Source: Candidatus Peregrinibacteria bacterium RIFOXYB2_FULL_32_7 (lineage in GTDB: Bacteria; Patescibacteriota; Gracilibacteria; UBA1369; GWF2-33-10). Taken from it: 6,412 bases of DNA. Below, in pieces: positions 1 through 6,392 of the stretch. Below the pieces are notes generated by a model that saw only the letters and a program-made list of their open reading frames with translations, ran no database searches and was not told the origin of the DNA. Position 1 is the stretch's first letter, and every line of letters begins with the position of its first letter. The position numbers and the translations under genes were made by a program. Location: assembly GCA_001787465.1 (NCBI GenBank), contig MFXJ01000077.1:1-6412 (forward strand). Direction: 5' to 3'.

Positions 1-1059
1 AATCTCATCTGTCATTTCCTTACTGCCGACTTTTTTCGTGCCATCACTATAGATATCAGAAGTTCTAAATCCATCTTTTAAGGTTTTATTAACGGCATTT
101 TCGATTACATTTGCTTCTTTGAGGAGGTTAAAAGAGTATTTTAACATCATTGCGGCTGAGAGGATTTGGGCAATGGGGTTAGCTATGCCTTTGCCAGCAA
201 TGTCTTGAGCTGATCCGCCACTTGGTTCGTACATACTGAAATCGTCTTTGTTTAAACTGGCTGAAGCCATTAATCCGAGTGATCCTGGAAGTACGGCGGC
301 AGAATCAGAAAGAATATCGCCGAAAGTGTTTTCAGTTAAAATCACGTCAAATTGAGCTGGGTTTTTTATTAATTGCATGGCCGCGTTGTCAACAAGCATG
401 TGATTGTATTGTACATCTTTATATTCTTTGGCAACTTCTTCAATTATTTGTCGCCAGAGTTTTGAGCAATCAAGGACATTGGCTTTATCTACTGAAGTTA
501 GGTGTTTACTTCTTTTTTGCGCGATTTTAAATCCGTCATGTGCGATTAATTTGATTTGTTCTTCTCTATATTCCATAATATCTCGTCCTAATCTTTGGCC
601 ATTTTCTTCAAGAATTTCATGTTTGCCGAAATAAAGTCCGCCAAGAAGCTCTCGAACTACAATTAAATCAATTCCTTGATCAACAATTTCTTTTTTAAGG
701 GGACAAATATTAGCTAGTTCCGGATATACTTTTGCTGGTCTTAAATTACAGTGGAAATTAAAAGTTTTGCGAATGCCAAGAAGAGCGTCTCGTTCGCAAG
801 TTGCCCATTTCGGTTCGTGAAGTTTTGAAACTGGTCCGCCAACAGAACCAAATAAGATCGCGTCTGAATTTTGGCAAATTTCTTTAGTTTCATCCGGAAA
901 ATGTTTGCCGAATTTATCATAAGCAACTCCGCCGATGAAAGCAGGTTTGTATTCAAATTGATGATTATATTTGGCGGCAATTTTATCAAGAATGCGAAGG
1001 GTTTGTTCCATAACTTCAGGGCCAATGCCGTCGCCGGAAAGGATTGAAATTTTATACAT
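1..1059 (-). CDS. leuB: 3-isopropylmalate dehydrogenase, 3' end cut by window edge
   Basis: Cytosolic NAD-dependent oxidative decarboxylase of leucine synthesis (3-isopropylmalate to 2-oxoisocaproate). The same enzyme can convert 3-methylmalate to 2-oxobutyrate in the citramalate route. I translated the minus strand: 353 codons are open to base 1 with no stop, against about 360 in the family, so only a few C-terminal residues are missing. The N-terminus MYKISILSGDGIGPEV is the canonical family start. Substrate-binding arginines are visible at R97, R107 (NLRPAK) and R136 (VVRELLGG), followed by Y143, K192 (VDKANVL), D224 (VDNAAM) and the metal ligands D248 and D252 (TENTFGDILSD). The NAD-binding motif is EPSGGSAQDIAGKGIANP (about 278-295), closer to the E. 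coli-type EPAGGSAPDIAGK than to the EPxHGSAPDIAGK form. The proline before D286 is a glutamine here. No Shine-Dalgarno is visible upstream of the ATG at 1059-1057. It diverges from cimA, its likely pathway partner. Confidence 0.96.
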   Translation of the reverse strand, partial: MYKISILSGDGIGPEVMEQTLRILDKIAAKYNHQFEYKPAFIGGVAYDKFGKHFPDETKEICQNSDAILFGSVGGPVSKLHEPKWATCERDALLGIRKTFNFHCNLRPAKVYPELANICPLKKEIVDQGIDLIVVRELLGGLYFGKHEILEENGQRLGRDIMEYREEQIKLIAHDGFKIAQKRSKHLTSVDKANVLDCSKLWRQIIEEVAKEYKDVQYNHMLVDNAAMQLIKNPAQFDVILTENTFGDILSDSAAVLPGSLGLMASASLNKDDFSMYEPSGGSAQDIAGKGIANPIAQILSAAMMLKYSFNLLKEANVIENAVNKTLKDGFRTSDIYSDGTKKVGSKEMTDEI

Positions 1060-1066
1060 TTTTTTT

Positions 1067-1107
1067 AGGATAAAGGAAAAAGGATAAAGAAGAATAAAGG
1101 ATAAAGA
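1067..1107. repeat. Degenerate direct repeats AGGATAAAG in the leuB leader
   Basis: Four copies of AGGATAAAG or a one-base variant lie at 1067-1075, 1081-1089, 1091-1099 (AGAATAAAG) and 1098-1106. On the leuB mRNA they read as a pyrimidine-rich tract of CUUUAUCCU units just before the start codon, where a Shine-Dalgarno would normally be. The role is unknown. Slippage-generated low-complexity sequence and a protein-binding leader are both possible. Confidence 0.6.
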
Positions 1108-1127
1108 GATGCCCCAGCGGGGCATCT
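1107..1127. repeat. GC-rich perfect hairpin in the leuB-cimA divergent region
   Basis: AGATGCCCC (1107-1115) and GGGGCATCT (1119-1127) are perfect reverse complements, forming a 9-bp stem around an AGC triloop. It is strikingly GC-rich against its surroundings. No U-run follows on either strand, so it is not a standard intrinsic terminator. If the leuB promoter candidate is right, this hairpin is the first structure on the leuB transcript, where it could protect the 5' end. It could also be a copy of a dispersed palindromic repeat, since CTGTACGGG beside it resembles the CTGTAGGG beside the palindrome at 6393-6412. Confidence 0.75.
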
Positions 1128-1135
1128 GTACGGGA

Positions 1136-1164
1136 AGTTTAAGGGAGATTTGTTTTTGAATCAA
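1136..1164 (-). promoter_or_regulatory. Candidate sigma-70-type promoter for leuB
   Basis: Read on the minus strand, a TTGATT -35 (1164-1159) is followed by a 17-bp spacer and a TAAACT -10 (1141-1136). Each hexamer matches consensus at 4 of 6 positions. Transcription would begin near 1129, giving a leader of about 70 nt that starts with the hairpin at 1107-1127. The same TTGATT hexamer is used in the clpB promoter candidate. The call rests on motif and spacing only. Confidence 0.4.
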
Positions 1165-1171
1165 TATTTTC

Positions 1172-1200
1172 TTGTTTTTTTGAGAAAATTTTGTTTAAAT
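1172..1200 (+). promoter_or_regulatory. Weak promoter candidate for cimA
   Basis: TTGTTT (1172-1177), a 17-bp spacer and TTAAAT (1195-1200) fit a degenerate -35/-10 pair (3 of 6 and 4 of 6 matches). It would start transcription around 1207, about five bases before the ATG, giving an essentially leaderless mRNA. In such AT-rich sequence matches of this quality arise easily, so this is tentative. Confidence 0.25.
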
Positions 1201-1203
1201 AAA

Positions 1204-1223
1204 GAAAATTTATGAAAATTTAT
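1204..1223 (+). repeat. Tandem 10-bp duplication across the cimA start codon
   Basis: GAAAATTTAT occurs twice in direct tandem (1204-1213 and 1214-1223). The first copy ends inside the cimA ATG and the second encodes the codons just after it. A second ATG at 1222 is out of frame with cimA. The string AAAATTTATG also stands directly at the start of the PIN toxin gene (3143-3152). Confidence 0.7.
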
Positions 1224-2786
1224 GATACAACTCTTCGGGATGGGGCGCAGTGCAGTGATGTTAATTTATCTGTTGATGATAAGCTTCGTATTTTTGATCA
1301 ATTAGTGGATATTGGAATTCATTATATTGAAGGAGGATGGCCGGGAGCTAATCCTAAGGATGATGAGTTTTTTGAGAAAATTAAAAGTCAAAAAATAAAA
1401 ATTAAAGGCAGTAAATTAAGTGCTTTTGGGTGTACAAGAAGAAGCGGTCAAAAAGCAGAAGAAGATATTTTGTTAAAAGCTTTGGTGAAATCTGGAACTC
1501 CAGTGATTACTGTTTTTGGAAAAACTTGGGATTTGCATGTGAGTGAGGCTTTACACGTATCTCTTTCTGAGAATTTGGAGATGATTTTTGATTCCATTCA
1601 GTATTTAAAGAAGCATGCTGATGAGGTGTTTTTTGATGCCGAACATTTTTTTGATGGTTATAAAGCTAATCCAAAATATGCTTTGAAAGTTTTGAAAATA
1701 GCAGAGCAAGCTGGAGCTGATTGTTTGGTTTTATGCGATACGAATGGAGGAACTTTGCCTTTTACCATAGCTGAAATTTTGGATATTTTGAAGGGTGATT
1801 TAACGGCGGATATTGGGTTACATATGCATAATGATAGTGAGAGTGCCGTTGCCAATTGCTTGATTGGTGCGGAGAAAGGAGTTGATCAAATTCAAGGGAC
1901 GATAAACGGGATAGGGGAGAGATGTGGGAATGCTAATTTAATTTCTGTAATTGCCAATTTAGAATTAAAAATGGGAATTAAATGTTTACCTAATGGTAAT
2001 TTAAAAAAATTGAAAAAATTATCAGGATTTGTAAGCGAGGCGTGTAATATGGCGCATTTTAGGCGTCAGCCTTATGTTGGAAGTCATGCTTTTGCTCATA
2101 AAGGTGGGATTCACGTGAGTGCTGTTGCTAAAAATCCAGTTACTTATGAACATGTAAATCCTTTTTTAGTTGGTAATAATCGAAAGATTTTAGTCTCCGA
2201 TCAGGCTGGAAAAAGCAATATTTTAGATAAGACAGAAGCTTTTGGGATCAAATTCGATAAAAAAGATTCAAGAGTGAAGAAAATCTTGGAAGAAGTGAAA
2301 ATTTTGGAGCATCAGGGATATGCTTTTGAGGATGCGGAAGCTTCTTTTGATATTTTAGTAAAAAAATTAACTGGAAAATACAAGCCGTCATTTGAACTTC
2401 TAAGTTTTAATGTAACTGATTATATCAATCCAGACGATGATAAAAAGCCATATAGCGAGGCAACTATAAGAATAAAAGTCGGTAAAAAGGAATATCATAC
2501 CGCCGCTTTAGGTTCAGGTCCAGTTAATGCTTTGTATAATGCTCTGCGAAAGGCTTTACTTGAATTTTATCCTCAACTTAAAAAAGTAAAACTTTTGGAT
2601 TATAAAGTACGTGTTTTACCAGTAACCGATATTGAAGCTACTGATTCAGTTGTGCGAGTATGGATTGAGACAACTGACGGCAAAGAAAAATGGGGGACAG
2701 TTGGTGTATCTCAAAACATTATCCATGCTTCGTGGGAGGCATTGGTAGATAGTTTGGAATACTATTTAGCGAGAGGAAAAATTTAA
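1212..2786 (+). CDS. cimA: (R)-citramalate synthase
   Basis: Condenses pyruvate with acetyl-CoA to (R)-citramalate, the first step of threonine-independent isoleucine synthesis. At 524 residues it has the usual length of bacterial CimA. An HMGL-like TIM barrel comes first, with the DTTLRDGAQ motif (D5, R9, metal ligand D10), IEGGWPGANPKD (about 39-50), HMHND (metal ligands H204 and H206) and NGIGERCGNANL (232-243, N240). GGWPG followed by NPKD, rather than the GFP type of 2-isopropylmalate synthase, points to the citramalate branch. The C-terminal LeuA-type regulatory dimer domain spans about 395-520 and ends with GTVGVSQNIIHASWEAL (495-511), typical of this family. Allosteric feedback by isoleucine is known for relatives but cannot be read here. 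Residues CSD after Q13 and E210 after HNDS differ from the commoner GEG and G. No Shine-Dalgarno precedes the ATG. It is divergent from leuB. A 2-isopropylmalate synthase is the less likely alternative. Confidence 0.9.
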   Translation: MKIYDTTLRDGAQCSDVNLSVDDKLRIFDQLVDIGIHYIEGGWPGANPKDDEFFEKIKSQKIKIKGSKLSAFGCTRRSGQKAEEDILLKALVKSGTPVITVFGKTWDLHVSEALHVSLSENLEMIFDSIQYLKKHADEVFFDAEHFFDGYKANPKYALKVLKIAEQAGADCLVLCDTNGGTLPFTIAEILDILKGDLTADIGLHMHNDSESAVANCLIGAEKGVDQIQGTINGIGERCGNANLISVIANLELKMGIKCLPNGNLKKLKKLSGFVSEACNMAHFRRQPYVGSHAFAHKGGIHVSAVAKNPVTYEHVNPFLVGNNRKILVSDQAGKSNILDKTEAFGIKFDKKDSRVKKILEEVKILEHQGYAFEDAEASFDILVKKLTGKYKPSFELLSFNVTDYINPDDDKKPYSEATIRIKVGKKEYHTAALGSGPVNALYNALRKALLEFYPQLKKVKLLDYKVRVLPVTDIEATDSVVRVWIETTDGKEKWGTVGVSQNIIHASWEALVDSLEYYLARGKI

Positions 2787-2854
2787 ATTTTATTTATGAG
2801 ATTTGTAGTAATTTTGAATTTTTCAGTAAATTAAATCATAAAATTTGCATTTTG

Positions 2855-2894
2855 GTTAAACTTTTGTTTAACTAAAGTTAAATAATTGTTTAAC
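2855..2894. promoter_or_regulatory. Operator-like array of four half-sites with 11-bp phasing
   Basis: Four heptamers begin at 2855 (GTTAAAC), 2866 (GTTTAAC), 2877 (GTTAAAT) and 2888 (GTTTAAC), each exactly 11 bp after the last. The second and fourth are reverse complements of the first, and the third differs by one base. They pair as two inverted repeats: GTTAAAC-TTTT-GTTTAAC, and the longer AAAGTTAAA (2874-2882) with TTTAACTTT (2889-2897). The array ends eight bases before the antitoxin ATG. A -10-like AATAAT (2881-2886) lies inside it. This is the layout expected for autoregulation of a toxin-antitoxin operon by the antitoxin or the complex, bound on one face of the DNA. The repeats are seen directly; the binding role is inferred. 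Confidence 0.7.
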
Positions 2895-2901
2895 TTTTTT
2901 T

Positions 2902-3144
2902 ATGGATAATACGGCGATAATTGGAATTAAACAGCTACATAGCGAACTTAGCTCTATTCATGATAGATTTCTTCAAGTGAAGGAAATTATTGTTGTTAAA
3001 AATTCTAAGCCGATTTTTAAAATAATGCCTCTTTCAGCTAATAATCCTAAGAAAAAATATACTTTGAGTGATTTTGCAAAATGCCAATTTCATTCTGGAG
3101 AGAAGAATTTGAGTAAAAATATAGATAATATTATTTATTCTTAA
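2902..3144 (+). CDS. Phd/YefM-like antitoxin of a type II toxin-antitoxin pair
   Basis: An 80-residue protein. Residues 5-43 fit the Phd/YefM DNA-binding fold: IIGIKQLHSELSSI, then a KEIIVVKNSKPIFKIMP stretch resembling the family pattern in which a helix is followed by EVIVTRRGKPVARLVP-like strands. The C-terminal half (about 45-80) is polar and less regular, as expected of the segment that wraps and blocks the toxin. It is expected to bind its own promoter, and the phased repeats just upstream are the obvious site. The gene ends five bases before the toxin start, so the two are one operon with antitoxin first, the usual order. No Shine-Dalgarno is seen; a T-run directly precedes the ATG. 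The family call comes from pattern and context rather than a strong motif, because Phd-type antitoxins are poorly conserved. Confidence 0.78.
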   Translation: MDNTAIIGIKQLHSELSSIHDRFLQVKEIIVVKNSKPIFKIMPLSANNPKKKYTLSDFAKCQFHSGEKNLSKNIDNIIYS

Positions 3145-3149
3145 AATTT

Positions 3150-3632
3150 ATGATTATTCTTGATGCTAATGTTTGGATTGCTTTTTTTAATAAAGATGAT
3201 TCTCAACATAAAAAAGCAGTTACTATTTTTGAATGCATCGGAGAAATTGTGCATATGCCTGAATATGTGCTGATCGAAATTTTGACGATTTTGAAACTAA
3301 AAGTTAATAAAAAGGTAGTTAGTAATTTTTTGGAATTTTTAAATGATTGTTTGGGGGTGGAAATTTTTTACACTCAAAGAGATGTTTTGAAAAAAGTTAT
3401 GTATTTTTTTGGTAGAAAATATTATCAAAAATTATCTTTTGTAGATCAATATTTGCTTTATTTATCAAAATACGCAAAAATTATTACTTTTGATAAGGCT
3501 TTGAATAGAGCTTTGAGAGATCAAGAGAAAAGTGAATTTGAAATAAATGATAATGAAGTGTTTAAAGAAAATAAATTTATTAAAGAGGCAAATGAATTTT
3601 CTAAGTATTTGGATAGTACAAATTATGAGTGA
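3150..3632 (+). CDS. PIN-domain ribonuclease toxin, VapC-like
   Basis: A 160-residue PIN-domain protein, expected to be a Mg2+-dependent endoribonuclease held inactive by the upstream antitoxin. The acidic active-site set is complete: D5 (MIILDANVWIAFF), E43 (PEYVLIEI), D99 (LSFVDQYLLYLSK) and D115 (IITFDKAL). The core ends near residue 121. A charged, Glu/Lys/Asn-rich tail of about 39 residues follows, longer than in typical VapC proteins of about 130-140 residues. The start is fixed by the canonical N-terminal strand and by the five-base gap after the antitoxin stop. No Shine-Dalgarno is present, so translation may be coupled to the antitoxin. The RNA target cannot be told from sequence. 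The stop is TGA. Its even higher A+T content than the metabolic genes would suit acquisition by transfer, but proves nothing. Confidence 0.9.
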   Translation: MIILDANVWIAFFNKDDSQHKKAVTIFECIGEIVHMPEYVLIEILTILKLKVNKKVVSNFLEFLNDCLGVEIFYTQRDVLKKVMYFFGRKYYQKLSFVDQYLLYLSKYAKIITFDKALNRALRDQEKSEFEINDNEVFKENKFIKEANEFSKYLDSTNYE

Positions 3633-3633
3633 T

Positions 3634-3661
3634 TTGATTTGTGTTTTTTTTTGTTTAAAAT
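3634..3661 (+). promoter_or_regulatory. Candidate promoter for clpB
   Basis: TTGATT (3634-3639), a 16-bp T-rich spacer and TAAAAT (3656-3661, 5 of 6 to consensus) form a good vegetative-type promoter just after the toxin stop codon. The leader would be about 27 nt. No CIRCE inverted repeat (HrcA site) and no clear heat-shock sigma -10 is visible between 3633 and 3694, so heat control of this clpB, if any, uses something I cannot recognise. GTAGGGA (3666-3672) is purine-rich but lies too far from the ATG to act as a Shine-Dalgarno. Confidence 0.45.
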
Positions 3662-3694
3662 GTTTGTAGGGAATTTTTTTTAAAATTTGTTGCT

Positions 3695-6259
3695 ATGAAT
3701 TTCAATAACTATACTACTAAAGCGGCTGAAGCGGTGCAGGGGACGATTCAGCTTGCGAGTCAGTTATCTCATCAAGCACTTTCCCCACTTCATCTTTTGT
3801 TAGTTTTACTTAAACAAAAAGATGGAATTGTGCCGACTTTGCTTCAGCAATTAGAAAAGAATTTGGATGAAATTTCTGAAAAAGTGCAAGAAAATTTGAA
3901 ATTTTTACCAGTAGTTTCTGGTGGAAGCCAACCATATATTACTGATGAAATTAGAAAAGTTTTTGATTCAGCGGAAACTGAGGCGAGCAGGCTTAGAGAT
4001 GAATATATTTCAACTGAACATTTGTTTTTGGCGCTTTTAGATCAACAAGAAGTGCAGAATATTTTGGAAGTGAAAAAAGATGAAATTTTGAAAGTTTTAT
4101 CTGAGGTTCGAGGAAATCAGAGAGTAACAGATCAAGATCCTGAGGGGAAATATCAGGCTTTAGAAAAATATACGCAGGATTTCACTGCATTAGCCCGCCT
4201 AGGCAAAATTGATCCGGTAATTGGTCGGGATGATGAAATTCGTCGAGTGATTCAAATCTTATCTCGTCGAACAAAAAATAATCCGGTATTAGTTGGTGAA
4301 CCTGGAACTGGCAAAACAGCAATTGTGGAAGGTCTAGCTAAAAAAATTATTGATAAAGATGTGCCGGATATTATTGCTAATAAGAAAATTTTGAATTTAG
4401 ATTTAGGAGCGATGGTGGCTGGGACAAAATATCGTGGTGAATTTGAAGATAGATTAAAAGCGGTTTTGAAAGAAGTTGAAGCTTCAAAAGGCGATGTGAT
4501 TTTATTTATTGATGAACTTCATACTATCGTTGGAGCAGGTAGCGCTGAAGGATCAATGGATGCTGGGAATTTACTTAAGCCGGCTTTGGCTCGTGGACAA
4601 ATTAGAACGATTGGAGCGACAACTTTGAAAGAATATCGAAAATATATTGAAAAAGATGCGGCTTTGGAAAGACGTTTCCAGCCAGTACAGGTTAATGAAC
4701 CGTCAATTGAAGATGCAATTTCGATTCTGCGAGGTATTAAAGAAAAATATGAAGTGCATCATGGCGTGAAAATTCGTGATAATGCGATTGTCGCGGCGGT
4801 AACTTTGTCCAGTAGGTATATTACAGATAGGTTTCTTCCTGATAAAGCTATTGATTTGATGGATGAGGCTTGTAGTGTTTTAAAAATTGAAACAGAAAGC
4901 AAACCAACTGAAATTGATCAGTTGCAGAGAAAAATAAGACAATTCGAAATTGAAAAAGAGGCTTTGAAAAAAGAAAAAGATGAGATTTCTAAGCAAAGAT
5001 TAAAAGATTTAGAAAAACATTTAGCTGAATTGCAAGAACAAAATCAGCAAATTGAAATTAAATGGAAAAATGAAAAACAATATATTGATCAAATTAAAAA
5101 TTTAAGCAAGGAAATAGATCATTTAAAAGAGCAGGCGGCGCAGGCTGAAAGAATAGGAGATTTGCAAAAAGTGGCTGAAATTAATTATGGTAAAATTCCT
5201 GAAGATGAACAGAAAATTCAAAATTTAAAGAAAAGATTAGCTGAAGTACAAAAAGATGGACAAATTTTACGCGAAGAAGTGACTGAGGAAGATATTGCCA
5301 AAATAGTTTCTAAATGGACAGGCGTGCCGGTTGCAAAAATGATGATGGAAGAAACGATGAGGTTGGCGAATATGGAGGAAGTTCTAGCTAAGCGTTTAAT
5401 TGGGCAAAAAGAAGCGATTAAAGCGGTTTCTAATGCGATTAGAAGAAGCAGAGCCGGTATTCAAGAAGAAAGCAAACCAGTTGGTTCTTTTATTTTTCTT
5501 GGACCAACAGGAGTAGGTAAAACTGAACTCGCTAAAGCTTTAGCAGAATTTTTATTTAATGATGAAAATGTAATTACTAGAATTGATATGAGCGAGTATT
5601 CAGAGAAACATGCGGTTGCTAGATTAATTGGTTCACCTCCAGGTTATGTTGGATATGAAGAAGGCGGACAATTAACTGAAGCTGTGAGAAGAAGACCTTA
5701 TTGCGTTGTGTTATTTGATGAAATTGAAAAAGCTCACCCAGAAATTTTTAATGTTTTACTTCAAGTTTTGGACGATGGAAGACTTACTGATAGTAAAGGC
5801 CGGACAGTTGATTTTAGAAATACCGTGATAATTATGACTTCAAATTTAGGATCTGATGTAATTGCAAAATTTTCTAAAGAAAGAGAAAAACAAAGAGAAG
5901 AAATTATGAAAGTTTTGCATACTTTTTTTCGTCCAGAATTTCTTAATCGAGTGGATGATATTATTGTTTTTCAACATTTAAATGAAGAAGAAATTGCGGA
6001 AATAGTAAAATTACAGATTGATAAAGTTGCTAAACGTTTAAAGAAGAAAAATATAGAAATAAAATTGTCAAATATGGTTTCAAAATATTTAGCTTCAGCT
6101 GGATTTGATGAAATATTTGGAGCCAGACCTTTAAAACGCTTAATTCAGAATAAAATTTTGGATGAACTAGCCATGCGGATTATTGAAGGAAAAATTAAAG
6201 AAGGAGATAAAGTAAAGATTGATTTTGTAGCGGATGAGATCGTGATAGAGAAGAAATGA
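3695..6259 (+). CDS. clpB: ATP-dependent disaggregase ClpB (Hsp104 family)
   Basis: A cytosolic hexameric AAA+ chaperone that pulls polypeptides out of aggregates together with the DnaK system. At 854 residues it is full length (E. coli ClpB is 857). In order: the double Clp-N repeat (about 1-140); AAA1 with Walker A GEPGTGKT (201-208), pore tyrosine Y246 in GTKYRGEF, Walker B D273-E274 and arginine fingers R326-R327 (ERRFQ); the coiled-coil M domain (about 395-520), which marks ClpB apart from ClpA and most ClpC and contains the conserved NYGKIPE; then AAA2 with Walker A GPTGVGKT (603-610), pore Y651 in GYVGYEEGG, Walker B D675-E676, arginine finger R752 in RPEFLNR and the GARPLKR sensor-2 motif. 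All catalytic residues are intact. There is no ClpP-binding loop signature, consistent with a non-proteolytic role. It is apparently transcribed alone from a promoter just upstream. The stop TGA overlaps the ATG of a possible 37-residue frame. Confidence 0.98.
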   Translation: MNFNNYTTKAAEAVQGTIQLASQLSHQALSPLHLLLVLLKQKDGIVPTLLQQLEKNLDEISEKVQENLKFLPVVSGGSQPYITDEIRKVFDSAETEASRLRDEYISTEHLFLALLDQQEVQNILEVKKDEILKVLSEVRGNQRVTDQDPEGKYQALEKYTQDFTALARLGKIDPVIGRDDEIRRVIQILSRRTKNNPVLVGEPGTGKTAIVEGLAKKIIDKDVPDIIANKKILNLDLGAMVAGTKYRGEFEDRLKAVLKEVEASKGDVILFIDELHTIVGAGSAEGSMDAGNLLKPALARGQIRTIGATTLKEYRKYIEKDAALERRFQPVQVNEPSIEDAISILRGIKEKYEVHHGVKIRDNAIVAAVTLSSRYITDRFLPDKAIDLMDEACSVLKIETESKPTEIDQLQRKIRQFEIEKEALKKEKDEISKQRLKDLEKHLAELQEQNQQIEIKWKNEKQYIDQIKNLSKEIDHLKEQAAQAERIGDLQKVAEINYGKIPEDEQKIQNLKKRLAEVQKDGQILREEVTEEDIAKIVSKWTGVPVAKMMMEETMRLANMEEVLAKRLIGQKEAIKAVSNAIRRSRAGIQEESKPVGSFIFLGPTGVGKTELAKALAEFLFNDENVITRIDMSEYSEKHAVARLIGSPPGYVGYEEGGQLTEAVRRRPYCVVLFDEIEKAHPEIFNVLLQVLDDGRLTDSKGRTVDFRNTVIIMTSNLGSDVIAKFSKEREKQREEIMKVLHTFFRPEFLNRVDDIIVFQHLNEEEIAEIVKLQIDKVAKRLKKKNIEIKLSNMVSKYLASAGFDEIFGARPLKRLIQNKILDELAMRIIEGKIKEGDKVKIDFVADEIVIEKK

Positions 6260-6369
6260 ATTTGAATTTATTTATTGTTTTGATTACTGATGATTTAAAA
6301 CCATGCATAAATTTTGGTAATAACGTTTTTGTTTTATCAATAATTTTAGAAGTTTTAACAAGGTTGTAA
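6256..6369 (+). CDS. Possible 37-residue hydrophobic small protein overlapping clpB stop
   Basis: An ATG at 6256 overlaps the clpB TGA in the form ATGA, the arrangement typical of translational coupling. It opens a frame of 37 codons ending at TAA 6367-6369. The translation begins [10 protein letters not shown] and has a second hydrophobic stretch, VFVLSIILEVL, near its end, with a polar DDLKPCINFGNN section between. I recognise no family. AT-rich sequence yields hydrophobic frames (Phe, Leu, Ile) by chance, and the frame is short, so this may be no gene at all. Confidence 0.2.
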   Translation: MNLNLFIVLITDDLKPCINFGNNVFVLSIILEVLTRL

Positions 6370-6392
6370 TAAAAATTGTAATTTTTCTGTAG

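Noticed and set aside
279..634. Two overlapping plus-strand open frames
   Set aside because: They lie antisense inside leuB, whose frame encodes every expected motif; the products resemble nothing and have biased composition.
741..1025. Second minus-strand open frame
   Set aside because: It is another frame within leuB on the same strand and does not code for a recognisable protein.
1060..1125. In-frame upstream ATG that would add 22 mostly hydrophobic residues to LeuB
   Set aside because: The start at 1059-1057 matches the family N-terminus exactly. The extension is encoded by the hairpin and the CTTTATCC repeats, and a membrane-like leader makes no sense for a cytosolic dehydrogenase.
1658..1855. 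Minus-strand open frame
   Set aside because: It is antisense to the conserved barrel of cimA and shows no start signal or family features.
2778..2791. 14-bp AAAATTT/AAATTTT palindrome over the cimA stop
   Set aside because: A/T-only palindromes of this kind are common by chance in such sequence and would form no stable hairpin.
2796..2834. 12-codon frame after cimA
   Set aside because: Too short and without any initiation signal; expected by chance.
2874..2901. Intrinsic terminator (inverted repeat followed by a T-run) for cimA
   Set aside because: The stem is almost entirely A-T and the T-run ends at the antitoxin ATG. The phased repeat pattern over 40 bp fits an operator better, though a weak double role is not excluded.
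3633..3694. CIRCE or heat-shock operator before clpB
   Set aside because: I looked for TTAGCACTC and its mirror and for heat-shock sigma hexamers and found neither.
3630..6259. UGA read as an amino acid, as in some candidate phyla
   Set aside because: UGA ends both the toxin and clpB at the expected family lengths and tryptophan is encoded by TGG, so the code is standard.
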